From: a virus
Virus record (IMG/VR): IMGVR_UViG_3300037628_000218
Coordinates: 1 to 64,000 of that record
DNA length: 64,000 nt
Strand: one strand, 5' to 3'
This document shows, piece by piece, positions 38,104 through 46,829 of this stretch. Position 1 is the first letter of the stretch. Each line of letters starts with the position of its first letter. Made by a program: the position numbers and the translations under genes. The notes below the pieces were generated by a model. That model did no database searches and had not been told where the DNA came from. It saw nothing but the letters and a program-made list of their open reading frames with translations.

Positions 38104-38158
38104 ACCTCCGAGCAATAGCAAGATAGCTACTATAACCTCGGAGGTGTTTCTTTGTCAA
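38104..38158 (-). promoter_or_regulatory. promoter with a 9-bp perfect inverted repeat
   Basis: Minus strand: TTGACA (38153-38158), 17-18 bp, TATAGT/TTATAG (about 38129-38135). ACCTCCGAG (38137-38145 read leftward) and CTCGGAGGT (38104-38112) flank the -10 region. The repeat could be an operator or a 5' hairpin. No U-run follows, so termination is unlikely. Confidence 0.6.
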
Positions 38159-38204
38159 CAGATATATGTACTTTATTAGCTAGAACGTATACCTATATGT
38201 GTAC

Positions 38205-39947
38205 TTACATCTGACTTGCTACAAGATCTCGAATACCTTTCAAGGTCTGCTTATTGTAGAGTTTACCATTTTCAAAGACAACCTGCAATAAACCTGCTTC
38301 TTCCTGTTCACGAGTTTGCATATCGTATTGAACAAGCTCTCCATGTTCCCGTTCTATTCGTAGTAGACCTTTAGCAGACTTCTTCTTAGAGTCTGTTTTA
38401 GGGTCTTTAAAGACGGCTACATCAATCCCTTGCTGAACAACGTTAGTAGCCTTAACAGCACTGCCGTGTGTATCACGGGTAACCATCTGGTAGCTGTAAG
38501 AGCCTACTCCTAAAACTACACTAGGTACAAAGCCTTTATCCATTAGTCGTTTGTAGATCTCATCTTGCCGACCTAGGGTTATAGCATCACCGTAAATAGC
38601 CCCAATGTGGCGATCTAATTGTTTGAAACCTTTATCAGTAGTAGTACCTCCGAAGATCTCCCACAAACATTGGATTAGTCCTTTTTGTTCTGCGGTTAAA
38701 GTTACCTCTTTAAAGGTGCAATGATCAACATCATCCCCATCGTTATCAACATAGTAATACTGCTTGTCATGGCGGTCTAAGGTTGGCTCATATGTAACTT
38801 CATAAATAGTACCCCCAAAGCTATAGGTTTCAGTCTCAATGCCATGTGGGTCTTCTGGTTCTAAATTACAACGGAATTGATCATCCATAGCATCAGCAAC
38901 ACACTCTTTCCAATCATTGAACGTTTCCTCAGAGTCGTCCCAGTTGCCACTTAGGTATTTTACCTGTAAGCCACAAAGAACTTCTACAGGGCATCCAGAA
39001 TCTGGACGTACCACGAAAGTTCCCTCTCGATTCATAATGTCATCCTTTAGCTCAACTAAACCTTTCTCTACAAAACTCCAAAAGTCAAAGCTGTCCGATA
39101 CATGACTCAGAATACCTGTTGGGGCTTTAGTAAACAAGTACTTAACATACTGAAGCTCAGCTTCAAATAGACTGATACCTTGCTTTTCAGACTCAATCAT
39201 AATATAAGAAGTAGCTGTAGAATGCTCTGTGGCTGGTACTGAACAACCTACCAATTCTTTCTCCACATCTGCACCATAGAATTTCTCAGCAAATAAGATA
39301 GCAGATAAATTATCTGTACCTGCCAACCCGCTAGCCAAGTGACCAAAACCAATCATAGCTGCTGCGTGTCGACCTGGTAACCCTCGAAAGCTAAAGTCAT
39401 GTATGTTAAACTTAGCCATACTCACACCACCTGTTAGCTCTAAGGCTTCCTTACAACGCTTGTAATAAGCTAAGGCAGTAGTAGTAGCGGTCTGGATGGG
39501 CCAGTTCTCTGTACTCATTACAGTTTCAATGTAATTGGGTAACCACTGGAAACCACTCACAGTGCTTACAAATGTTACTGGTGCTACTCCGTATGGTACA
39601 ATAGAACCTTCCGCTAGAGCTTTAATGCGAAGAGGTAAGTAGCCTAAATCGTGTAGTGCTTCAAAGTGCGAGGCATCATAGTCAATACTTAAGTAGGAGT
39701 CTACTATACGCTTGAAAGCTTTAACAGCTTGCTCTTTAGGTATGTTAAAGAATGTATCATTCCACTCTTTAATTAACACGTCTTTGATAAAATACTGTAA
39801 CCCTACAAAGACTACTCCCTCATCAGATAGCGTGTTACTTAATCTACCATTACGTGAGGTATAGTTTGAGTAAACCTCTGTAATGTCTTGATGATACCCT
39901 TCTTTATGGAAAAGTTTATATCCATCAGTCTGTAAAAGTGCGCTCAT
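38205..39947 (-). CDS. nadV: NadV-like nicotinamide phosphoribosyltransferase
   Basis: 580 residues. GLPGRHAAAMIGFGH, SVPATEHSTATSY (catalytic His), VVRPDSGCPVEV (phosphate and ribose binding), and GVGSYSYQMVTRDTHG follow the NAMPT order. It is longer than human NAMPT (about 490). The extra 85 residues, acidic and Asp/Tyr-rich, lie after RPDSG at about 330-410. NAMPT joins nicotinamide and PRPP to NMN; phage relatives can instead use ADP-ribose pyrophosphate to make NAD+ directly. Strong own promoter. Confidence 0.9.
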   Translation of the reverse strand: MSALLQTDGYKLFHKEGYHQDITEVYSNYTSRNGRLSNTLSDEGVVFVGLQYFIKDVLIKEWNDTFFNIPKEQAVKAFKRIVDSYLSIDYDASHFEALHDLGYLPLRIKALAEGSIVPYGVAPVTFVSTVSGFQWLPNYIETVMSTENWPIQTATTTALAYYKRCKEALELTGGVSMAKFNIHDFSFRGLPGRHAAAMIGFGHLASGLAGTDNLSAILFAEKFYGADVEKELVGCSVPATEHSTATSYIMIESEKQGISLFEAELQYVKYLFTKAPTGILSHVSDSFDFWSFVEKGLVELKDDIMNREGTFVVRPDSGCPVEVLCGLQVKYLSGNWDDSEETFNDWKECVADAMDDQFRCNLEPEDPHGIETETYSFGGTIYEVTYEPTLDRHDKQYYYVDNDGDDVDHCTFKEVTLTAEQKGLIQCLWEIFGGTTTDKGFKQLDRHIGAIYGDAITLGRQDEIYKRLMDKGFVPSVVLGVGSYSYQMVTRDTHGSAVKATNVVQQGIDVAVFKDPKTDSKKKSAKGLLRIEREHGELVQYDMQTREQEEAGLLQVVFENGKLYNKQTLKGIRDLVASQM

Positions 39948-39988
39948 CTCTTTTCTCCTTTTCTTTGTGTTAAAACTCTAAGTATGGG

Positions 39989-40017
39989 ATTGTAAAACTC
40001 ATCTTCTGTTTTGTCAA
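39989..40017 (-). promoter_or_regulatory. strong promoter for nadV
   Basis: Minus strand: TTGACA (40012-40017), 17 bp, TACAAT (39989-39994). Near consensus; just after the Prs-like gene. Confidence 0.85.
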
Positions 40018-40028
40018 GTTTCAAGTTA

Positions 40029-40913
40029 TCACGGTTTGATATACTCAAGCCGTTCATGCTGTTCCCCACTTAAAAATGAGTTTGTAGTATACACACGGTC
40101 TATTCCGTTGTCAAGCACATAGTCTATTCCTTTAGAGAAGATTCCGTGAGTTACATAAAGTTCAATTGAGGCTGCTCCAGCTTTTTTAAGCTCTTTGGCT
40201 AGACCTATGAATGTACCACAACCATCTCCAATATCATCTACTATCAAACAGTTCGCACCTTCTAACATATTATCTGGATCGTTTACCCCAAACCCTGACA
40301 GCTCCCCTGTTAATAGATCACGTCGCTTGTAACCCTGAACCATAGGTACACCGCCAAAAGCTTTAGAGACAGCTTCAGTCTTCTTCATAGCCCCAGCATC
40401 AGGAGAGATAAGCACTACTTCTTCGTGGTAAAGCTTGGAAGATAGCCCTTCGTGTAGTGCGATTGCATAAGCTTGATTATGAATAGTAGTTACATTTTTG
40501 ATTACTGCACCTGCTACATCACTGTGGGTATCTAGTAACTGCACCTCTGCAAAGTTAAGGCTGTTAATAATGTTAGCAAAGACTTTGATAGATAGTGCTT
40601 CACCCTCATTACATACTCTATCTTGACGAGCATAAGGGGTGTAAAACATGGCAAGGGAGTAGTTGGCTATAGGGTGCTCCCGTTTCAAAGCATCTGTGAG
40701 CATGCACAAAGCTATTATGTCATCTGAACTCTGTAGCCTAGCATAAACTGTTACTGAGTTAGTGCTTTGGCATCCGCTCACATTATCAGGATTGTCTATA
40801 AGCACCGCAGGTAATCGAAGATTGATCTCACCACCGTTAAAAACTGTGTAGCATACGTCACTAGCAACCTGATAAGAATCCTCTTTTTCTAATAATACGT
40901 AGAATGTACTCAT
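40029..40913 (-). CDS. Prs-like pyrophosphokinase (PRPP or ADP-ribose pyrophosphate synthetase)
   Basis: 294 residues, slightly shorter than bacterial Prs (about 315). YTPYARQDRVC (ATP site), VISPDAG-like LISPDAGAMKK (ribose 5-phosphate), GYKRRDLLTG (flexible-loop Lys-Arg) and IVDDIGDGCGTF (PRPP loop) are all in place. Prs makes PRPP. The phage Adps relatives pyrophosphorylate ADP-ribose for NAD+ rebuilding with a NadV-like partner. Next to nadV with no NMN adenylyltransferase in the window, which favours the second role. Confidence 0.88.
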   Translation of the reverse strand: MSTFYVLLEKEDSYQVASDVCYTVFNGGEINLRLPAVLIDNPDNVSGCQSTNSVTVYARLQSSDDIIALCMLTDALKREHPIANYSLAMFYTPYARQDRVCNEGEALSIKVFANIINSLNFAEVQLLDTHSDVAGAVIKNVTTIHNQAYAIALHEGLSSKLYHEEVVLISPDAGAMKKTEAVSKAFGGVPMVQGYKRRDLLTGELSGFGVNDPDNMLEGANCLIVDDIGDGCGTFIGLAKELKKAGAASIELYVTHGIFSKGIDYVLDNGIDRVYTTNSFLSGEQHERLEYIKP

Positions 40914-41116
40914 ATAATCTCTCCTTCCTTAACAATGTATTCAATATCCCGCATAGGCTCTCCATTGGTTCCTAGAACTTCAGCTGTGCTGGGGTAGACG
41001 GATAAAAACCCACTCCCTACAAAACAGACAGTACCTGTGCGAATCTGTTTATTCTGGTAGAAGGTTATTTCATCCCCTACCGTGTACTTTAAGCCTTGCT
41101 TATGTTTTCGTGTCAC
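40910..41116 (-). CDS. unknown small protein, GTG start (68 aa)
   Basis: GTG at 41116 chosen because GGTGGAGGAA precedes it and the open frame to 41152 lies within the previous gene. KYTVGDEITFYQN suggests an SH3/KOW-like barrel. Overlaps both neighbours. Confidence 0.5.
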   Translation of the reverse strand: MTRKHKQGLKYTVGDEITFYQNKQIRTGTVCFVGSGFLSVYPSTAEVLGTNGEPMRDIEYIVKEGEII

Positions 41117-41345
41117 TGGACTTCCTCCACCTGAATAGCAAGTAAGTCCCAATGGCGCTTACAAAGTCTGCGTCTAGCTCGTCTTCTAACTCCTCTAGCT
41201 GGGGTAAGCTATACATTCTATCCCTTTCTTCACTAACAATTGCGCAGAACCTACTGGTGGTTTCTTCGATACTAATACCACGACTAGCCATTAACTTCTC
41301 TGGTACAGATCGGTCTATAAGGGTCTCACTAACTGGATTTGTCAT
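41100..41345 (-). CDS. unknown helical protein (81 aa)
   Basis: Acidic and helical (LPQLEELEDELDADFVSAIG). The start overlaps the previous stop (ATGA). Not recognised. Confidence 0.5.
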   Translation of the reverse strand: MTNPVSETLIDRSVPEKLMASRGISIEETTSRFCAIVSEERDRMYSLPQLEELEDELDADFVSAIGTYLLFRWRKSSDTKT

Positions 41346-41785
41346 ATTAGTTCTTCCTCCGCATCAAAGGTGACTTTCATTTGTTCTAGGGTTTTCATAG
41401 CATCCTCATAAGCCCCAGGGGGAACAACGAAACTTTTGCAAAAAAGTTTAGCCATATCAATTACTAACTTCTTTCGATTTTCTGTTAACTCCTCTCGTTC
41501 TCTTGTTAACTTCTTTTGGTGTATTAGCCTATCCTTTACATTGTTTAACTCCTTCAAAGCAGCCTTGTACTCTGCCTTAACGTCTGCTGTATCGTCCATT
41601 ATTTTCTCTATCTCGCGGTCTCCTTCTGAGTGTTTACTACCTTTACTATTCTCTGGCTTTCGTAGCCTATCACTCGCGTCTAGGAGGCTCCACCACCTTG
41701 CAGAAAGCGTGTACCCTATCTTAGTTTTAGGGTCTACCCTTGTTTCACCTCCGTCTAAATCATTACTCATTCTCCATCCCAACAT
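41342..41785 (-). CDS. unknown coiled-coil protein (147 aa)
   Basis: Start at 41785 (MLGWRMSND) from the GAGGAGAAT site. Residues about 55-110 are a long charged helix (KAALKELNNVKDRLIHQKK). Not recognised. Confidence 0.5.
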   Translation of the reverse strand: MLGWRMSNDLDGGETRVDPKTKIGYTLSARWWSLLDASDRLRKPENSKGSKHSEGDREIEKIMDDTADVKAEYKAALKELNNVKDRLIHQKKLTREREELTENRKKLVIDMAKLFCKSFVVPPGAYEDAMKTLEQMKVTFDAEEELI

Positions 41786-41839
41786 TAGTATTCTCCTCTT
41801 CAATATTATTTAAGTTGTAGGTCTTCTTCTCTATTCCTA

Positions 41840-42973
41840 CTATTCCAATGGGTTACCGTCTTCGTCTAACTTCCTAAAAGCTTTACCAATAGGTTTAGTC
41901 GGCTTCCCGTACTTTGATCTTTTCTCATAATCTACTGTCAAGAACTCACCTATATAGTTAGCTCTATTCTCATATAGTGCCTTACGCTTTTCAGCCGTAG
42001 CTGCGAAAGGAGCTTTGAAAGTATCCTCTTCTCCCTCTGGAGTAATGTAGCGACATACTGGCACACCAGCACCGTTCTTGTCAAGCTCGAAGTCAACAAC
42101 TTCAAACTCTTCAGATATAGGAACCTTATACTTAATGATACCTGTGGTACGATTGCCAAAGCTGTAAGGATCGAAGCAGCCACGAATAATAATCCCTTCA
42201 TAACCGCTAGCAACATACTCTGCGTGGCGAGTCAGCATATCTTGTTCAGAGATGATCTGAGATGCAGTTACACAGCGTAGCCTACTGGCACTTAATTTCC
42301 CTTTGTTAGAGTGACGGAGGTGCATAACGAACTTATAAGTTACGTAACGGGCAAACCAACACCTAGGGTCATCTTGGTGGCGTATCCAGTCAAATATATG
42401 AAACTGAATCTTCTTAGTATCTTCGTTGTGCTTCTTGACACAGGATGTAATATCCTCCAAGTACATACCATGACAATAGAGTTCACCATCAACAAAGGAA
42501 CCAGGGTGATCCTTAAAGAAAGATTCTTCAAGCTCTGCTGCAATCTCAGCAATAACTGGATATGCTTCACCTCCTCGTGATTGGAAGAATATAGCACCAT
42601 CTTTCTTAAAGACTGTGCAACGTACTCCATCAAGTTTAGGGAGTTCCCACACCTGATCCCAGTTAATTGTGTGTGCCTTATCCTGATACTTGTGGGCAAG
42701 GTTGGGCAATGTTGAAGATGGTATGTCTTCTACAGACTCTCGGTAGTCCTTTTTAAGCTGTTTGTTCCACTTAGACTGAGCTTCTAATAGGGCTTGTTCT
42801 GCCCCTGTAGTCTCATTAGACCTGCCAAGGTTCTTTGGCTTGCTAGTAGTACGCTTCTCAGCGATCTTACCACCTAGCTGACCATAGCTTACAACAACCT
42901 CATCTCCATAGGTTGTTACAGACCACTGCTTAGTCTTACCTGTACTTGCTTTACCGTATAGTGTTGGTAACAT
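41840..42973 (-). CDS. ATP-dependent DNA ligase with WGR-like N-terminus
   Basis: 377 residues. Residues 1-85 (LYGKASTGKTKQWSV, VSYGQLGGK, GRSNETTGAEQALLEAQSKW) form a WGR-like domain common in phage ligases. The catalytic core follows with PKLDGVRC (motif I, adenylated Lys), FVDGELYCHG, YEGIIIRG (motif IV) and IIKYKVP (motif V), and an OB-fold tail. Seals DNA nicks after replication and repair. Confidence 0.92.
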   Translation of the reverse strand: MLPTLYGKASTGKTKQWSVTTYGDEVVVSYGQLGGKIAEKRTTSKPKNLGRSNETTGAEQALLEAQSKWNKQLKKDYRESVEDIPSSTLPNLAHKYQDKAHTINWDQVWELPKLDGVRCTVFKKDGAIFFQSRGGEAYPVIAEIAAELEESFFKDHPGSFVDGELYCHGMYLEDITSCVKKHNEDTKKIQFHIFDWIRHQDDPRCWFARYVTYKFVMHLRHSNKGKLSASRLRCVTASQIISEQDMLTRHAEYVASGYEGIIIRGCFDPYSFGNRTTGIIKYKVPISEEFEVVDFELDKNGAGVPVCRYITPEGEEDTFKAPFAATAEKRKALYENRANYIGEFLTVDYEKRSKYGKPTKPIGKAFRKLDEDGNPLE

Positions 42974-42988
42974 ATCTTTGTCTCCTGT

Positions 42989-43378
42989 TTATACTACTCT
43001 GTCAATGAATTTTCGGGTGAACCAATTAGTTGATGACTCTAGCCAGAAGGCTAACCCACGATCAAAAGTATGTAATATGCTCAGGTACTCCCCTATCCCT
43101 ACCTCACGAATCTCGTAATACTCGTAGTTTGTACAGAATACCCCTAAGGTTGCCTCTATAAATGTGTTGTCAACTTTGTTTATGTAGTGTAGATAAGGAG
43201 ACCCACTATCAATGTAAATTACTTCATGGATAGTTCCTCCTTTCTCATGTTGGTACTGGACTGCATTTTGGTGGCACCGCCTATTGAATAGCCCTTGCCC
43301 CGATGTGGGGTATATTTTCATCTTTGTTGCCCTAACTTGCAGCATTACTCTCTTTTGAGCGGAAGTTTTAAAACTCAT
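42989..43378 (-). CDS. unknown protein with Cys-His-Asn pattern (129 aa)
   Basis: Start at 43378 from AGGAGGAG. RRCHQNAVQY, then YLHYINKVDNTFIEATLG, gives an ordered Cys...His...Asp/Asn as in small papain- or NlpC-like folds. That is a structural guess from pattern only. Confidence 0.45.
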   Translation of the reverse strand: MSFKTSAQKRVMLQVRATKMKIYPTSGQGLFNRRCHQNAVQYQHEKGGTIHEVIYIDSGSPYLHYINKVDNTFIEATLGVFCTNYEYYEIREVGIGEYLSILHTFDRGLAFWLESSTNWFTRKFIDRVV

Positions 43379-43433
43379 GGTTCTCCTCCTGTTTATCATT
43401 ATTTAAATTAAGGCTTGTTTTGAGCTGCTAGCC

Positions 43434-43934
43434 TTAAAACTTGTATATATCCACATCAAAGTCTAAGGTGTGAAACTTTTCTAAGTAGCCATTATCTTCG
43501 TAGGCTAAATCATCTAAATCTTCTGAGTCATCTATATTATCTTTAGAGTATATACCCACATCAAATCCTAGGGTGCGGAGTCTTTCTAAGTAGTCTAGAT
43601 CATCTAAGCCACCTTCAAAGTCGAAATCCTCTTCTAGCCTTACAAAATCTACACGGTCAAGGAAGGGTTCATCCGTTCCAGCTAAGAACCATAGATAATC
43701 TACATCGAGCTTAGAGGCTGTGTAGTCTAAGTATCCTTTGTCACAATAATAAGATGAGTTGTCTGAGCTGTCAATGTAGCCTTCAATCTGTTTAGCCACC
43801 CCTTGCTTGCTAGCAGCCCTCTCAGCCCTTGCGAACTTACGCTTTAGTTGTCTACCTCCAGGGCCACAGCAAGGGCAGCGATAGCCCCCTCCTCCAACCC
43901 GCTCAGTCTTCCTGTAGTTAGCTTTACCAGTCAT
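43434..43934 (-). CDS. acidic repeat protein with zinc-type start (166 aa)
   Basis: RCPCCGPGG near residue 20 and a basic helix, then a long acidic, Asp/Tyr/Leu-rich part. The second half holds two related segments (GYLERLRTLGFDVGIY-like and GYLEKFHTLDFDVDIY). Not recognised. Confidence 0.5.
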   Translation of the reverse strand: MTGKANYRKTERVGGGGYRCPCCGPGGRQLKRKFARAERAASKQGVAKQIEGYIDSSDNSSYYCDKGYLDYTASKLDVDYLWFLAGTDEPFLDRVDFVRLEEDFDFEGGLDDLDYLERLRTLGFDVGIYSKDNIDDSEDLDDLAYEDNGYLEKFHTLDFDVDIYKF

Positions 43935-43971
43935 AGTTAAACCCCCTTAATAATCTTTAGAAGATTAAAAC

Positions 43972-43998
43972 ACAAAAGGGCTGCCGAAGCAACCCCTT
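43972..43998 (-). terminator. intrinsic terminator after SPFH gene
   Basis: Minus strand: AAGGG(G)TTGC, UUCG-type loop, GCAGCCCTT, then TTTGTGTTTT. One bulged G. Confidence 0.8.
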
Positions 43999-44016
43999 GT
44001 TTGTACTACTTTGTGA

Positions 44017-44895
44017 TTACTTCAGAAACATGGAGGTATTCGTTCCAAGTACATGGGTAGGTAAGGCTCCGTTCCATGCCTTAGCTTTAATATAAGAGGT
44101 AAGCAGTGGTGTTACAGACTTAGCCAACTTACGGTTACCCTCTGCAAGTTGCTCCATATCATAAGCAATGGCTTCTGAGGCTAATGCAGCTGCCTTCTTG
44201 TTATTAACCGCAGCCTTATACCTAGATTCAGAGGTCTTAACAAGCTTTTGTGCATTGGTATCAGCAATCTGCAAGTCAGATTTTGCTTGATTTTCACCTT
44301 CCTGTCGCTTCTTGGTCTCAACCATAAAACCTCGGACTACAGGATCTAAACGAATATCAGAATACTGTACTGTCTTTATTTTATAACCACCACCAATACT
44401 AGCAATGTAATTGTTCACACAAGATAGGGTGAACTCTGCCATCTTAACCTGTGTAGCTTCATCGAAGAATGCTTGTGAGGTTTTTACAGTAAGACCTGCT
44501 TTGGTTTGACAGCTTAGCACCCGCTTACCTACGTGTGTGATTAAGAACTGCTCTGCTGTACCAGAAGACGCTCGGAGTTTATCGGCGTACCCTTTCTCAA
44601 AGTAGCCCGTAAAGGATACATCCATATTAGTTTTGAACTTATCCTGAGATGCAATTTGCAAATCTTCATAGTTCTCAGTTACGAACTGTTGGGAATACTC
44701 ATCAATGCCCCACCAAGGCAGCACTAAGTTGAACCCTTCCAGAACCTTACCTTGATGTACTTCACCAAACGACTCAACAGATGCCTGAGAGTTGGTTGTT
44801 ACAATCGTAAAGCTATTTAAGCTTGTAATAAGTAAGATAGTGATAAGTACACCACCACCGATTAGTTTAATTAGCTGGTTGTTACCTTTAGTCAT
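44017..44895 (-). CDS. SPFH/prohibitin-like membrane protein
   Basis: 292 residues. N-terminal membrane segment at about 9-31 (LIKLIGGGVLITILLITSL), then an SPFH-type domain (VESFGEVHQGKVLEGFNLVLPW) and a long coiled coil rich in Ala, Glu, Lys and Gln (210-270). Such proteins form large ring assemblies on membranes and can hold proteases such as FtsH. It stands alone between a small membrane gene and a terminator. A phage copy may protect the membrane or block host proteolysis (inference). Confidence 0.8.
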   Translation of the reverse strand: MTKGNNQLIKLIGGGVLITILLITSLNSFTIVTTNSQASVESFGEVHQGKVLEGFNLVLPWWGIDEYSQQFVTENYEDLQIASQDKFKTNMDVSFTGYFEKGYADKLRASSGTAEQFLITHVGKRVLSCQTKAGLTVKTSQAFFDEATQVKMAEFTLSCVNNYIASIGGGYKIKTVQYSDIRLDPVVRGFMVETKKRQEGENQAKSDLQIADTNAQKLVKTSESRYKAAVNNKKAAALASEAIAYDMEQLAEGNRKLAKSVTPLLTSYIKAKAWNGALPTHVLGTNTSMFLK

Positions 44896-44934
44896 AATTT
44901 AATTCCTCGCGTTAGTTAATTTTGTGTAGTTAGT

Positions 44935-45111
44935 TTACTTACTTATCGTTGGTTGGTCAACACTTTTCTCAGGATTAACCATAGGGCAGCTATTAGGGTC
45001 TTTGACCTCAGCTCCTCTATGAATGAATACACTTAAGATATATACTATCACCGCGACTATAAGTAGGTCTATTAGTCCTAGTAGCGTAAGGCCTTTTTGT
45101 TTCTTTCTCAT
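44935..45111 (-). CDS. 58-residue membrane protein with prepilin-like N-terminus
   Basis: ATG at 45109-45111, AGAGGAGAAAT upstream, stop at 44935-44937. MRKKQKGLTLLGLIDLLIVA resembles a type IV prepilin leader (basic, Gly, then hydrophobic), but the usual Glu at +5 is absent. One membrane span, then a polar tail with a single Cys. First gene behind the promoter at 45144-45171. Confidence 0.65.
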   Translation of the reverse strand: MRKKQKGLTLLGLIDLLIVAVIVYILSVFIHRGAEVKDPNSCPMVNPEKSVDQPTISK

Positions 45112-45143
45112 CTTATTTCTCCTCTCTATTTAAGTTGTGATCA

Positions 45144-45171
45144 TTATTACAAAAAGGTAGAGCTTTGTCAA
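45144..45171 (-). promoter_or_regulatory. promoter following the late-gene terminator
   Basis: Minus strand: TTGACA (45166-45171), 16 bp, TAATAA (45144-45149), then GATCACAACTTAAA leader. Starts the middle-gene block. Confidence 0.8.
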
Positions 45172-45174
45172 GGA

Positions 45175-45210
45175 CAAAAAAAAAGACCCACGATCCGAAG
45201 AAAGTGAGTC
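45175..45210 (-). terminator. intrinsic terminator closing the late operon
   Basis: Minus strand: GACTCAC / GTGGGTC stem (one G-U pair) followed by nine T. Ends the virion and lysis transcript just before the next promoter. Confidence 0.85.
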
Positions 45211-45245
45211 AAGGCTGGCGCAAAGGCCAACAGGAGGAAACTTGG

Positions 45246-45767
45246 TTATTCTTTAATGTTTGAACTTAGGTTAGTCATAGCCTTAGCCCAGTCTATTAGA
45301 CCACTGTGACGTACCGCATTCTGCTGGCAGACATTATAGTTCTCTGTAACCGCTATAAGAGCCTCTCTATCGGTGATAGTTCTTGTGGGTATACTAGGAG
45401 GTGGGCTGGGGGTGTTGGAAGCGTAGGACACTCCTGTGGCTTTATCATGTGACTGCACCCAACCGTCAGGCATAGAACAAGTACCAGTGTTAGGGTTTTG
45501 AACATAAACTAATACCTCCTCTCTAATTGTTGTTGCTCTAACTGTTTGAGCTAGCTCTTCAGCGGTAGTCTTAGCTGATATAGCTTCAGCTTTCTCTCTA
45601 TTAAGCCTTTCAATTCTGATTATGCTATTGACTATTTCAACTGCTTGTTCAGCCTGTTCAGCTTTATTCTTAGCAATATTTTCTCCAAGTCTCCAACCAT
45701 TTGTCATCCAGCCAGAGGAGAAAACTACAACTAAGATTAAGGCTTTAATGCTCATACCTACACTCAT
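45246..45767 (-). CDS. Rz-like i-spanin candidate
   Basis: 173 residues. N-terminal membrane segment (about 5-24), then a coiled coil (28-75, NKAEQAEQAVEIVNSIIRIE) and a C-terminal domain with CSMPDGWVQSHD and NYNVCQQNAV typical of single-gene phage lysis proteins. Spanins fuse inner and outer membranes at lysis. No separate Rz1 lipoprotein gene could be found in another frame. Confidence 0.7.
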   Translation of the reverse strand: MSVGMSIKALILVVVFSSGWMTNGWRLGENIAKNKAEQAEQAVEIVNSIIRIERLNREKAEAISAKTTAEELAQTVRATTIREEVLVYVQNPNTGTCSMPDGWVQSHDKATGVSYASNTPSPPPSIPTRTITDREALIAVTENYNVCQQNAVRHSGLIDWAKAMTNLSSNIKE

Positions 45768-45769
45768 AG

Positions 45770-46003
45770 CTACTCCTCCTTCTCATTACGTTTCATAATG
45801 GTATTTACTATCGCAAATAACCCTGCTATTAGAGCTGGAACCGCTGTTGTGATTGGAGCTAGGTGCCAAGTTTGTAAACTAACAAAAGGAGTAGCAATCA
45901 TCCAAGTAGTAAGACTGTATAGTACATAGCACAGAAAGATAGTAACACTAATCTGGACTACTCTCCAGTCTCTTATATGTTGGTGTGCAGGTTTTTTAGT
46001 CAC
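45770..46003 (-). CDS. holin candidate (two membrane segments, 77 aa)
   Basis: Membrane spans at about 14-37 and 49-69 with basic ends (MTKKPAHQ, MKRNEKEE). Size and topology fit class II holins, and it lies beside the spanin gene. Sequence alone cannot prove holin function. Confidence 0.55.
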   Translation of the reverse strand: MTKKPAHQHIRDWRVVQISVTIFLCYVLYSLTTWMIATPFVSLQTWHLAPITTAVPALIAGLFAIVNTIMKRNEKEE

Positions 46004-46024
46004 TACCGCTCCCTAATATTATAT

Positions 46025-46456
46025 TTAAATGTACCTAGATGCTGTGAAACTTACAGTAACTGCCACAATGAGTATGAGGGTGTTTTTAATCAAACCTCGC
46101 TCCTTAAAGGTTACTACCATTGTTTGGAGTAGTACCACCCCTAGTGCTACCCAAGGGTAGAATAATAGAGGGAAGTATCCCCACCAGGCAACAATACAGA
46201 TGTTGTACACTGCGTAGATAAGGAACAAACAAACCGAGGCTTTTCTCTCTTTCCCATCTAAAAGGAGTATACTTATACACATACAGATAATCTGGGTATA
46301 CGAAGTAAATAAAAAGAAGTCTAGTCCAACTATATCATAAAGAACACGAAGCTCTCTAGTAAATAATAAGATAAACGCATAAGCACTCATGAACCATCTG
46401 CTTTCCTTCCTATCAATAAAAGGAGCTATGAATAGCAATGTAAGCACATACACCAT
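46025..46456 (-). CDS. polytopic membrane protein (143 aa)
   Basis: Four to five hydrophobic spans over nearly the whole length. Position among lysis genes suggests a holin or antiholin partner; family unknown. Confidence 0.5.
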   Translation of the reverse strand: MVYVLTLLFIAPFIDRKESRWFMSAYAFILLFTRELRVLYDIVGLDFFLFTSYTQIICMCISILLLDGKERKASVCLFLIYAVYNICIVAWWGYFPLLFYPWVALGVVLLQTMVVTFKERGLIKNTLILIVAVTVSFTASRYI

Positions 46457-46464
46457 TTAGAAAC

Positions 46465-46800
46465 CTACGAGTGTGAGTTTATTTCCTTAACAGCTTTTTG
46501 GTATCCCTCTTGCTCCGCCATTTTGATTTGCATAGCTTTAGTAATCTCCATATTATCTGAAACCATATGCTTAATCTCAGACATAGTTTCTATCATTGGG
46601 TTTATTGCTGCCGAAGTAACCTCAGTAACAATCTCCCTTACCTTATCTTCAGTAACGGCTGTAGACTTAAGTTTAACAATCTCTTCAGTGTGTGCTTCTA
46701 ACAGCCTCTTATCCTCTTTCTTACCCCACCATAAGAATGACATAACCCCTGCAATTATCACTTTGAAAAACCAACCTATTAAATCATCAAGTGGTAGCAT
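46465..46800 (-). CDS. membrane-anchored coiled-coil protein (111 aa)
   Basis: One membrane span at about 8-25 (LIGWFFKVIIAGVMSFLWWG), then a coiled coil to the end (KRLLEAHTEEIVKLKST). Similar layout to phage lysis-associated small proteins. Not recognised. Confidence 0.5.
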   Translation of the reverse strand: MLPLDDLIGWFFKVIIAGVMSFLWWGKKEDKRLLEAHTEEIVKLKSTAVTEDKVREIVTEVTSAAINPMIETMSEIKHMVSDNMEITKAMQIKMAEQEGYQKAVKEINSHS

Positions 46801-46829
46801 AGTACCCTGTTTCCTCTATTATTAAAATA

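Noticed and set aside
45300-45700. Embedded Rz1-type lipoprotein gene in the spanin gene
   Set aside because: No alternative frame with a lipobox and Pro-rich tail was found.
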